This document shows, one piece after another, positions 1 through 6,295 of a stretch of DNA of 7,712 nucleotides. The stretch covers positions 1 through 7,712 of the forward strand of contig CAAFRY010000244.1 in NCBI GenBank assembly GCA_900765525.1, written 5' to 3'. The first letter of the stretch is position 1, and each line of letters begins with the position of its first letter. This DNA comes from an uncultured Blautia sp. Lineage in GTDB: Bacteria > Bacillota > Clostridia > Lachnospirales > Lachnospiraceae. The position numbers and the translations under genes were made by a program. A model generated the notes under the pieces. That model searched no databases. It was not told the DNA's origin and saw only the letters and a list, made by a program, of their open reading frames with translations.

Positions 1-545
1 AGCAGCAAAAGAGCCATAATCAGAAAATCTCCGGCAGAAGAAATAAGCTGCGTAGGAAGGAGCTTTACTCCGGCAGGGGCAAGACTTCCTTCAGGGAAGG
101 TTATACCTAAAAAGCACTGGGTTTCTTTTCCGTAGCAGCAGCCGGCCAGAAAACAGCCGATTCGTCCGAAGCCCTGAGCTAAGGCGATGGAGGGGGAGAG
201 TAAATCAAAATAATCCAGAAACACCAGATTTTTTTTCTTACAGTAAAGAATAGCAGATAAAACGCCTGTAATAATCCCTCCGTATACCACAAAGCCTTCA
301 GAGCCAAGGACGGCCAGAGGTTTGTCCAGAAAACGGTCAAATTCTACAATCACATATAAAAGCTTGGCGCCTATAAACCCGCAAATCACGCCTATAATGG
401 CAATATCCAGCACCGCTTCATCTTTCATTCCTTTTTTTCTGGCCCGGTACATGCCCATGGCAATGCAGGCCAGTATACCTAAGGCAATCATAAGGCCGTA
501 TCCATGTACGGTAAATGGCCCCAGAGAAAACAATTCATTCTTCAT
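1..545 (-). CDS. lgt: Lgt-family (prolipoprotein diacylglyceryl transferase-like) membrane protein, 3' end outside window
   Basis: Lgt moves a diacylglyceryl group from phosphatidylglycerol to the lipobox cysteine of prolipoproteins in the cytoplasmic membrane. The reading frame from ATG at 545 gives 181 codons, then leaves the window. It aligns with E. coli Lgt from the start: LFSLGPFTVHGYGLM matches the IFSIGP..LHWYGLM segment, YGGIITG (residues 88-94) the FHGGLIG segment, GRIGCFLAGCCYG (127-139) the GRLGNFINGELWG signature, and LPTQL (163-167) the HPSQL segment. Hydrophobic stretches near residues 16-32, 47-66, 85-101 and 172-181 fit a multi-pass protein. Arg128 (E. coli R143) is kept, but positions matching H103 and N146 are Tyr88 and Cys131, so activity as a true Lgt is uncertain. 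Such Cys-rich paralogues are, to my recollection, common in Clostridia. The start has only a weak GTGAG-type ribosome site. It is divergent from sbcD. Family call is firm; the exact reaction is not. Confidence 0.85.
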   Translation of the reverse strand, partial: MKNELFSLGPFTVHGYGLMIALGILACIAMGMYRARKKGMKDEAVLDIAIIGVICGFIGAKLLYVIVEFDRFLDKPLAVLGSEGFVVYGGIITGVLSAILYCKKKNLVFLDYFDLLSPSIALAQGFGRIGCFLAGCCYGKETQCFLGITFPEGSLAPAGVKLLPTQLISSAGDFLIMALLL

Positions 546-569
546 CTGTCTCACTCACTTTCATGTATG

Positions 570-595
570 GCCATGGCTGCTTGGGCAGACATGGC
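570..595 (-). other. Hairpin in the 5' leader of the lgt-like gene
   Basis: The arms GCCATGGCTGC (570-580) and GCAGACATGGC (585-595) are complementary at 10 of 11 positions, with a 4-nt TTGG loop on the plus strand. The element lies 25 nt upstream of the lgt-like start codon, inside the predicted leader. No T-run follows it on the minus strand, so it is not a terminator for that transcript. Its role is unknown. Confidence 0.45.
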
Positions 596-619
596 TGTTT
601 TATGTTATGGTCCTGTGCA

Positions 620-649
620 GATATAATGCCGCACTGCGGACATTATATC
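620..649. repeat. 30-bp near-perfect palindrome (candidate operator) in divergent promoter region
   Basis: The left arm GATATAATGCCGCA (620-633) is complementary to the right arm at 635-649, TGCGG then a single extra A640 then CATTATATC. The centre is C634. All 14 pairs match and only A640 is unpaired. A TATAAT box occurs on each strand inside it (622-627 plus, 647-642 minus). Its position over the lgt-side -10 suggests a binding site for a dimeric repressor, but no regulator can be named. It could instead fold as RNA. A T-rich run (653-667) follows on the plus strand. Confidence 0.6.
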
Positions 650-673
650 ATCTTTTTTTTTGTTTTTCCACAA
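642..673 (-). promoter_or_regulatory. Candidate sigma-A promoter for the lgt-like gene
   Basis: On the minus strand a perfect TATAAT (647-642) is preceded by TG plus one base, giving an extended -10 (TGATATAAT). No good -35 is present. TGGAAA lies at 17-bp spacing and TTGTGG (673-668) at 20 bp. An A-rich tract fills the spacer. The predicted start near 635 would give a leader of about 90 nt. The -10 lies inside one arm of the 620-649 palindrome. Confidence 0.55.
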
Positions 674-733
674 GAGAAATTTTACCGGTGGCCCGCAGAA
701 AAAATCTGCCAGAAAAAGCCGCTAATCTTGGAC

Positions 734-762
734 TTTTTTTCTCTGCTGTTCAATGATACAAT
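734..762 (+). promoter_or_regulatory. Candidate extended -10 promoter for the sbcD operon
   Basis: TGATACAAT (754-762) is an extended -10 (TG, one base, TACAAT), five of six matches to TATAAT. At 17-bp spacing the -35 position is only TTTTTT (734-739). TTGGAC at 728-733 is a better hexamer but 23 bp away, which is too far. The predicted start near 769 gives a leader of about 39 nt. No LexA-type box (CGAAC-N4-GTTCG) is visible nearby. Confidence 0.5.
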
Positions 763-807
763 AGAACCATATCTGTGTTGTGACAGAGACAGGAGGTAGA
801 GGGCGTT

Positions 808-2073
808 ATGAAAATTTTACATACCGGGGACTGGCATATCGGAAAGCTTCTGGAGGGCAGGAGCCGGCTTGAGGAACAGCAGAGGGTTTTGGACCAGTTT
901 GTTTCTATGGCCAGAGAACAGGAGGCGGATATAGTCCTTATTGCAGGAGATGTTTTTGACAACAGTCATCCCTCAGCGGCAGCGGAGGCTCTTTTATACC
1001 AGACATTAAAAGATTTAAGCCAGAACGGAAGCAGGCTGGTGGTGATGATTGCAGGAAATCATGACCAGCCTTCCCGGTTAGAAGCAATCACGCCTTTGGT
1101 CCGGGAGCATGGCATTGTGATATACGGAACCCCCTGGAGTAAAATTCCTTCCGGACAATATGGAGAGTTTCAGATAGAATCCCTGGAGGAAGGAGTTTTT
1201 TCTGTGGACATAAAAGGAGAGAAAGCAGTAATCGCCTGTCTGCCTTATCCCAGTGAAAAGTCTCTGAACCAGGTTCTCTTCCAGGGTGAGGACGGAGACG
1301 AGAAAAGAGCCTGGGATTATGGGAACAAGGTAAAGGAGCTTCTTTTCAGAAAGGCAAAATGGTATCAAAAGGATACAGTGAATCTGCTGATGACCCATGT
1401 GTTTACCCTGGGCTGTGTAAAAGACGGCTCTGAGCAAGGAGCCATGCTGGGGAACAGCTATCTGCTTCCTCTGGAGGTTTTCCCAAAAGAGGCTCAATAT
1501 GTGGCTTTGGGCCATGTCCACAGGCCTCAAAAAGCTGTTGGCAGCCAGGGGAGAATCCGTTACAGCGGTTCGCCTCTTCCCTACCGGCTTCAGGAGACAG
1601 TGGTGGCCAAGCAGTGTAATCTGGTAACCCTTCATCCCGGTGGGGAGCCCAAGGTGAAGGAACTCTATTTTGACAATCCCAAGCCTATAGAAAAATGGGT
1701 GTGCAAGGATTATGAGGAAGCTCTGGAAAAGTGCAGGGAAAATCAACAGCGTTCCTGTTATGTGTACCTGCAGATACATACGGACAGCTTTATCCGGGAG
1801 GAGCAGTTAAAGGAACTGAAAAGCTATAAAGAGGATATATTGGAGGTGATTCCCCTGTTTTCCTCCAAAGAGGAAGGAAAAACATGGGAGAAGCCTCAGG
1901 AGAAAAATTTCCTGGAATTATTTTCCAGCTATTATGAGGAGAAGAAAGGCATTGCCCCTGCAAGGGAGGTTTTAGAGACATTAAGGGAAATTCTGGAAAA
2001 GGAGAAAGAACATGCGGCCGATTTGGATGAAGATAAAAGGATTGAACAGCTTTCTGGAGACTCAGGAGATTGA
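808..2073 (+). CDS. sbcD: SbcD, nuclease subunit of the SbcCD complex (Mre11 family)
   Basis: SbcD is the Mn-dependent nuclease of SbcCD, acting with the SbcC ATPase on DNA hairpins and blocked double-strand ends in the cytoplasm. The 421-residue product has the calcineurin-like phosphoesterase motifs in order: GDWHIGK with D8 and H10, AGDVFD with D48, GNHDQ (83-87) with N84, H85 and D86, MTHVF with H196, and GHVH (234-237) with H235 and H237, followed by RYSGSPLPY near 250-258. These are the expected two-metal ligands and the catalytic histidine, so the active site looks intact. Residues from about 275 onward form the capping/SbcC-contact region and are more divergent. The start is fixed by AGGAGG at 791-796, 11 nt upstream. 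It is the first gene of the operon. Its last 20 codons lie inside the start of sbcC. Length is typical of or slightly above the family. Confidence 0.97.
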   Translation: MKILHTGDWHIGKLLEGRSRLEEQQRVLDQFVSMAREQEADIVLIAGDVFDNSHPSAAAEALLYQTLKDLSQNGSRLVVMIAGNHDQPSRLEAITPLVREHGIVIYGTPWSKIPSGQYGEFQIESLEEGVFSVDIKGEKAVIACLPYPSEKSLNQVLFQGEDGDEKRAWDYGNKVKELLFRKAKWYQKDTVNLLMTHVFTLGCVKDGSEQGAMLGNSYLLPLEVFPKEAQYVALGHVHRPQKAVGSQGRIRYSGSPLPYRLQETVVAKQCNLVTLHPGGEPKVKELYFDNPKPIEKWVCKDYEEALEKCRENQQRSCYVYLQIHTDSFIREEQLKELKSYKEDILEVIPLFSSKEEGKTWEKPQEKNFLELFSSYYEEKKGIAPAREVLETLREILEKEKEHAADLDEDKRIEQLSGDSGD

Positions 2074-5000
2074 TTTTAAAAGGCTGACCAGTCAGGGCCT
2101 TTTCGGAATTTTCGGGCCTACGGGAAGCGGAAAGAGCAGCATTTTAGATGGAATTACCCTGGCTCTTTACGGTACTACTGCCAGAAACAGCGGAAATTTT
2201 ATCCATGTGGCTACGGACAGAGCCTCTGTGGAATATATTTTTTCTGTTCAGGAAAAAGAGGTGAAGACCTATCGGGTGTCCAGAAGCTTTAAACGCTCCA
2301 AGGAAGGAGGAATCCGAAGCGACGGAGCCCGGATTTCCAGCCTTCTGGGAGAAGAAGAGAACATTCTGGCAGACCGGGTAGGAGGGGTGAACGAAAAATG
2401 CCGGGAAATCATCGGCCTTTCGAAAGAGGATTTTTTCCGTACGGTTGTCCTACCCCAGGGAAAATTTTCAGAATTTCTCCGGTTGGAGGGCATGGAGCGG
2501 AATAAAATGATGGAGCGGCTTTTTCATCTGGAGAAATATGGGGAAAACCTGGTGTCTCTCATAAAAAGGGAGGAAGAACTGTGGAAGGGAAAGAAAGCCC
2601 AGCAGGAAGGCGCCTTGTCCCAATATAAAACCGTAGACCGGGAACAGGGAAAAATGCTGAAACAAAAAGAAAAGGAATATAAGGAAAAAGCCAGGGAGCA
2701 GAACTATACTCTGGAGCTGGAGAGAAAAAAGCTGGAGGAGCGCCAGAGACAACTGAAGGAGCAGGAAGAATTCCAACGGCTTCAAAGAGAAGGAGAAAAG
2801 CTGGAAGCAGAGAGACAGGAAATCCAGTCTTTAGAAAAAGAGTTGGAAAAAGCAGAGACAGCAGGTCTGCTCTGGGATTTCCTTCAGGAATTTTCCAGGG
2901 CCAGGGAGAGTGAGAAGGAAAGTCGGGAAAAATATGGGCAGGCGCTGCAGGTCTGGCAGGAAAAAAACAATGCTTTAGCGCTTTTGAAGCAGAAAAAAGA
3001 GGAGCAGGAGACCAGGAGCCGGGAAAGGCTGCCAAAAATCCAGGAAGAACAGGCAAGACTTCAGGAAAGCCAGGAACTTTTCCAGAATAAAGAAAAACAG
3101 GAAAAAGCATACAGAGAGAAAAAAGCTCAATCTCAGGCCTTAGGAGAGGAAATATCTTCAGATAAGAATAAACTTACCGGATTAGAAGAAAAAATCCAGG
3201 AGTTTCTTCTGGTCAAGGACGCCCAGGAGAACCGGATAAAAGAACTTACGGTTCCTCTGTCCCTTCAGCAGGGAATTCAGGAAGGATTACGCAGACAGGA
3301 TAAACTGGAAGAAAGTAAAAGCCGGGAGAAAGAGGCAAAAGAAAAATGGCAGCAGCTTCTGGAGCAGAAAAAGGAAGCAGAAACATCTTGGGAAAAAGCG
3401 GTTGGAGCAGAGAAAAAAGCCAGGGAGGAAAGGCTGGGCCTTCGGGAAAAGCGGCAGCAGGCAGAAACAGAATACCGGGCTGATATAGCGTCCTGGCTGG
3501 CCAAGGATTTAAAGGAGGGAGAGCCCTGTCCTGTGTGCGGCAGTATCCATCATCAAAAGCCGGCTCACATTTCCGGGAAGAAACAAACGGATTTTCAGGA
3601 ATACATAAAAGGGCTGGAAGAACAGGAGAATCAGGCCCAGGAAAAATGGGAGGAAACTCAAAAGCAGCGCCTGTCCTGGGAGGAACAGAGGAAGAATCTT
3701 CAAGCTCAGGCACAGGAGCGGGAGAAAGAATATATCCGGTGCAGAGAAGAACGGGAAAGCCTGGAAAAAGCCTGGAGAGAATCTGCACAAAGGCTTCAGA
3801 TACAGGATTTCCGGATAGCAGAGCAGGAAGTACAGCAGAAGCTGAAGCAGAAGGAAGAACTTCAGGATATTTTAAACCGCACCCAGGATGGTTTGGATAA
3901 AAGAAGAGAAAACCGGGAGAAGGGCATAGCTCTGATTCAGGAAAAAACGGCGGAAAAAGCAAAACTGGACGGACTGCTCCTTCAGCTTCTGGAAAATATC
4001 CGCAGCCAGGAAATGCAGCTGACAGAAAAAGTAAGAACTTTGGAATATTTCCAGGGGCAGGAAATGACCTTAGAACATTTTAAAGAATATCAGTCTGCAC
4101 TGGAGAAAGAGAAAAGGACTCTGGAAAAAGCAGAAAAAGAGCTGACAGAAAAGTGGGATACCTTCACCAGGGAAGAGGAGACCTGGCGTCAGGAGAAGAC
4201 TCTCTGGGAAGGCCGTATGCTTTCCTGGGGAGAGGAAATGCAGAAAAAGCAAAAGCTTTTACAGGACAAAATGAAGGAGTATCAGGTAGAGGAAGAAGAC
4301 TGGATTTTAGCTTTCCGGAAAGAAAAACAGGAAATAAAACAAGGAAGAGAAAGGATACAGAGCTTTCGGGATAAGCTGCTGCAGCTGAAGACCCAGACAG
4401 ACTCTGTAAAAAAGAACTTAAAGGACAGCCCTGTAACCAGGCAGCAGGTTGAGGAAACAAAAGACAAAGTGAGAGAGCTGGAAGAAGGAATTCAGGAGAG
4501 CAGCCGACAGCTGGGAGCAGTGAAAAAGCAGTTGGAGCAATTGGACACTGCTCTTTTGGAAAAAGAAAAATTAGAAAAGCAACTGACCCTTACAGACCAC
4601 AGGCTGGATTTGCTGCTGGAGCTGGATAACCTGTTTAAGGGAAAGCGTTTTGTGGAGTATGTTGCCCGCTACTATCTGGAGTATGTATCCCGGGAAGCAG
4701 ATGAACGGCTGCGGGAAATGACAGGCAGCAGCTATGGACTGGAAACAGACGGCAGCGGAATGTTTATCATCCGGGATTATAAAAACGGCGGTGTCTCCCG
4801 GCCGGCTTCCACCCTGTCAGGTGGAGAAACATTCATGGCTTCCCTGGCCCTGGCTCTGGCTCTGTCTTCCCAGATACAGATGAAAGGGGCTGCACCTCTG
4901 GAACTGTTTTTCCTGGATGAGGGGTTTGGCACCCTGGACGGACAGGCTCTGGAGGTAGTCATGGAATGCCTGGAACGGATTCGTAATAAAAGAAGAAGCG

Positions 5001-5113
5001 TGGGTGTGATTTCCCACGTGGAAGAAATAAAGTCCAGAATCCCGGTGCGCTTGCTGGTGAATCCGGCGCAAATGGGAGAAGGCGGAAGTAAGATACAGAT
5101 TGAGGAGGAATAA
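2012..5113 (+). CDS. sbcC: SbcC, SMC-like ATPase subunit of the SbcCD complex (Rad50 family)
   Basis: SbcC is the ATPase that clamps DNA and controls SbcD cutting. The 1033-residue protein, normal for the family, has the split ABC ATPase: N-terminal MRPI...IKGLNSF, Walker A GPTGSGKSS (35-43), and Q-loop VVLPQGKFSEFL with Q149. At the C-terminal end are the signature LSGGE (935-939), Walker B FFLDE (966-970), D-loop GTLD (973-976) and the H-loop histidine H1002 in VISHVEE. Between them are two long Glu/Lys/Gln-rich coiled-coil arms, about residues 175-500 and 515-865. They are joined by the zinc hook CPVCG (506-510), whose C506 and C509 would bind zinc across an SbcC dimer. All key residues are present. 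The ATG at 2012 gives the family N-terminus and has AAGGAG at 1999-2004, 7 nt away, inside sbcD. The overlap with sbcD is 62 bp, so translational coupling is likely. Long antisense open frames here only reflect the purine-rich coding strand. Confidence 0.97.
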   Translation: MRPIWMKIKGLNSFLETQEIDFKRLTSQGLFGIFGPTGSGKSSILDGITLALYGTTARNSGNFIHVATDRASVEYIFSVQEKEVKTYRVSRSFKRSKEGGIRSDGARISSLLGEEENILADRVGGVNEKCREIIGLSKEDFFRTVVLPQGKFSEFLRLEGMERNKMMERLFHLEKYGENLVSLIKREEELWKGKKAQQEGALSQYKTVDREQGKMLKQKEKEYKEKAREQNYTLELERKKLEERQRQLKEQEEFQRLQREGEKLEAERQEIQSLEKELEKAETAGLLWDFLQEFSRARESEKESREKYGQALQVWQEKNNALALLKQKKEEQETRSRERLPKIQEEQARLQESQELFQNKEKQEKAYREKKAQSQALGEEISSDKNKLTGLEEKIQEFLLVKDAQENRIKELTVPLSLQQGIQEGLRRQDKLEESKSREKEAKEKWQQLLEQKKEAETSWEKAVGAEKKAREERLGLREKRQQAETEYRADIASWLAKDLKEGEPCPVCGSIHHQKPAHISGKKQTDFQEYIKGLEEQENQAQEKWEETQKQRLSWEEQRKNLQAQAQEREKEYIRCREERESLEKAWRESAQRLQIQDFRIAEQEVQQKLKQKEELQDILNRTQDGLDKRRENREKGIALIQEKTAEKAKLDGLLLQLLENIRSQEMQLTEKVRTLEYFQGQEMTLEHFKEYQSALEKEKRTLEKAEKELTEKWDTFTREEETWRQEKTLWEGRMLSWGEEMQKKQKLLQDKMKEYQVEEEDWILAFRKEKQEIKQGRERIQSFRDKLLQLKTQTDSVKKNLKDSPVTRQQVEETKDKVRELEEGIQESSRQLGAVKKQLEQLDTALLEKEKLEKQLTLTDHRLDLLLELDNLFKGKRFVEYVARYYLEYVSREADERLREMTGSSYGLETDGSGMFIIRDYKNGGVSRPASTLSGGETFMASLALALALSSQIQMKGAAPLELFFLDEGFGTLDGQALEVVMECLERIRNKRRSVGVISHVEEIKSRIPVRLLVNPAQMGEGGSKIQIEEE

Positions 5114-5116
5114 AGG

Positions 5117-5635
5117 ATGAAACCAATGCGGCTGGCCAAGAGAGAAATAAAGGATAAAGAAACCTTGCAGCAGATTTTAGAGGAGTGCAGGGTATTGCGT
5201 ATCGGTACTATGGATGAAGATGGCATCTATATTATTCCCATGAATTATGGGTATGAATGGCAGGAGGGAGAGCTGCCCAGGTTTTATGTTCATTCTGCCA
5301 GGGAAGGCCGTAAGGTCCGGGCTTTTTGTGCCAGAGAAGAGGTATCCTTTGAGCTTGACCGGGAAGGTGGCATAATCAAAGGAGATTATGCCTGCAGCTA
5401 TTCCTTTGCTTTCCAGAGCATTATGGGAGGAGGAAAGATTCGCCTGGTCACAGACGGAGAAGAAAAGCTTCGGGGTCTGACCTGTCTCATGGAGCATATG
5501 GAGCCGGGGAAAAAGCTGAACTTTACCAAAGAGATGACAGAAGCTGTCCATGTATACTGTATAGAAGCCGGCTGGCTTACAGGGAAGGAAAGACGGCCGA
5601 AAAATTCTCAGGAGCAGGCAGGTGGAAATCCATGA
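5117..5635 (+). CDS. Pyridoxamine 5'-phosphate oxidase-family protein, NimA-like (putative flavin-binding)
   Basis: This 172-residue protein belongs to the split-barrel flavin-binding fold, nearest to the NimA (nitroimidazole resistance) group. Members bind FMN or a related cofactor as dimers and reduce small molecules; Nim proteins are thought to reduce nitroimidazoles to amines. Seen here: an N-terminal MRLAKREI..ETLQQIL helix, a strand with VLRIGTMDEDG (26-36), IIPMNYGYEW (39-48), RFYVHSAREGRKV (55-67), EVSFELD, and a late LTGKE (154-158). The last two align with NimA as I remember it (FHSALKGHKV and LTGKE), which places H59 at the NimA cofactor-linked histidine H71. The start has AGGAGG at 5103-5108, and only 3 nt separate it from the sbcC stop. 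Its stop overlaps the next start by 4 bp. It is clearly within the sbcDC operon. The substrate is unknown; a general FMN-dependent role is equally possible. Confidence 0.85.
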   Translation: MKPMRLAKREIKDKETLQQILEECRVLRIGTMDEDGIYIIPMNYGYEWQEGELPRFYVHSAREGRKVRAFCAREEVSFELDREGGIIKGDYACSYSFAFQSIMGGGKIRLVTDGEEKLRGLTCLMEHMEPGKKLNFTKEMTEAVHVYCIEAGWLTGKERRPKNSQEQAGGNP

Positions 5636-6168
5636 TAAGCCATGAAAAAATAGAAGAATTTATCCGTCAGTATCCGGTATACCAATATGCCTTTTTTTCT
5701 CCCAAGGATATAGACTTTTCTTACCGGGTCCGTTGGATTTGTGAAAATGAATGTGAAAGATACAACACGACCTGGGCCTGTCCCCCGGCAGTGGGAACTG
5801 TGGAGGAATGCAGAAAGCGGTGTCTGGAATACAAGGAGTGTTTTCTTTATTCCACGGTGGCGGAGGTATCAGATGTTATCAATTTCCAGGAAACGCTGTC
5901 TACCAGAAGAGAACATGAAGAAATCACGGCTTCTATCGAGGCCTTTATCCGGAAGCAGGGCAGTACATGCATGGCGCTGTCTACAGAATCCTGTGACATC
6001 TGTCAGGAATGTGCCTTTCCCCAGGGTCCCTGCAGATTCCCCAAAAGAATGCACCCCTGTGTGGAAAGCCATGGAATCGTGGTCTACGAACTGACAGAAA
6101 AATTCGGACTGGATTTTACTCTGAGTCCTACCCAGATTTTATGGTTTGGCCTGATATTTATAAAATAA
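5632..6168 (+). CDS. DUF2284 family protein, cysteine-rich, putative metal or Fe-S binding
   Basis: The function is not known. The 178-residue product has twelve cysteines arranged like DUF2284 proteins, which are annotated as predicted metal-binding. An N-terminal group has C37, C41, C50 (TWACPPAVGT), C60, C64 and C70. A C-terminal ferredoxin-like group has C121, C124 and C127 (CDICQEC), then C134 (GPCRFP) and C143 (HPCVESHGI). The spacing CxxCxxC-x6-C suggests an iron-sulfur or zinc site, but this is inference. No signal peptide or membrane segment is seen, so it is probably cytoplasmic. The ATG at 5632 overlaps the preceding stop as ATGA and has AGGTGG at 5620-5625. It is the last gene of the sbcDC operon, followed by a gap and a change of promoter. 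Length and the hydrophobic LWFGLIFIK end look complete for the family. Confidence 0.85.
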   Translation: MISHEKIEEFIRQYPVYQYAFFSPKDIDFSYRVRWICENECERYNTTWACPPAVGTVEECRKRCLEYKECFLYSTVAEVSDVINFQETLSTRREHEEITASIEAFIRKQGSTCMALSTESCDICQECAFPQGPCRFPKRMHPCVESHGIVVYELTEKFGLDFTLSPTQILWFGLIFIK

Positions 6169-6218
6169 ACCTGGTTTTAAGCTTTTGTATGCCCTAGTAC
6201 ACAGGTTTTCTTTCCTGT
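6167..6218 (+). terminator. Weak hairpins after the DUF2284 gene, possible terminator
   Basis: AAACCTG (6167-6173) pairs with CAGGTTT (6202-6208), which runs into TTTTCTTT. The loop is long (28 nt). ACAGG (6201-6205) can instead pair with CCTGT (6214-6218), followed by AGTTTTCC. Neither stem is strong, and no classical GC-rich stem with a U-run is present. Termination here is plausible from position only. Confidence 0.25.
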
Positions 6219-6233
6219 AGTTTTCCGGAAGGG

Positions 6234-6262
6234 GCATTTTTATGGGAAACTTTTCATAAGCT
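6234..6262 (+). promoter_or_regulatory. Sigma-E-like sporulation promoter for yqfC-yqfD
   Basis: GCATTTTT (6234-6241) resembles the sigma-E -35 element KMATATTT, with one mismatch in eight. CATAAGCT (6255-6262) resembles the -10 element CATACANT, keeping CATA and the final T. Counting the -35 as KMATATT, the spacer is 14 nt, as expected. It ends 33 nt before the chosen yqfC start. In B. subtilis this gene pair is under mother-cell sigma-E, which supports the call. Confidence 0.6.
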
Positions 6263-6281
6263 GTGGTAAGGAAAGTTTGCC

Positions 6282-6287
6282 AAGGGG
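6282..6287 (+). promoter_or_regulatory. Ribosome binding site that sets the yqfC start
   Basis: AAGGGG sits 8 nt before GTG at 6296. The alternative in-frame GTG at 6263 has no such site and would begin at or before the predicted sigma-E transcript start, so the downstream GTG is preferred. Confidence 0.7.
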
Positions 6288-6295
6288 ACGGAATT

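Noticed and set aside
620..649. Idea that the palindrome is an SbcCD cleavage substrate controlling its own operon
   Set aside because: SbcCD acts in vivo on much longer palindromes; 14-bp arms are too short to extrude a stable cruciform.
322..756. 144-codon plus-strand open frame across the lgt-like gene and the spacer
   Set aside because: It is antisense to the well-conserved Lgt N-terminus and runs through the promoters and palindrome, with low-complexity content.
546..807. SOS (LexA) control of sbcD
   Set aside because: I found no CGAAC-N4-GTTCG-like box in the spacer.
1078..1779. 233-codon minus-strand open frame opposite sbcD
   Set aside because: It lies wholly within a gene with complete catalytic motifs and shows no recognisable domain or start signal.
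3535..3900. 121-codon plus-strand open frame inside sbcC
   Set aside because: It is a frame-shifted reading of the coiled-coil region just after the zinc hook; the sbcC frame is uninterrupted there.
2559..3962. Long minus-strand open frames (183 and 238 codons) opposite sbcC
   Set aside because: They are Pro/Leu/Phe/Ser-rich mirror images of the purine-rich coiled-coil coding strand, overlap a certain gene, lack ribosome sites and resemble no family.
4843..4870. Repeated CTGGCY units resembling a microsatellite in sbcC
   Set aside because: They encode the ASLALALALS helix after the ABC signature, a normal conserved feature of SbcC proteins.
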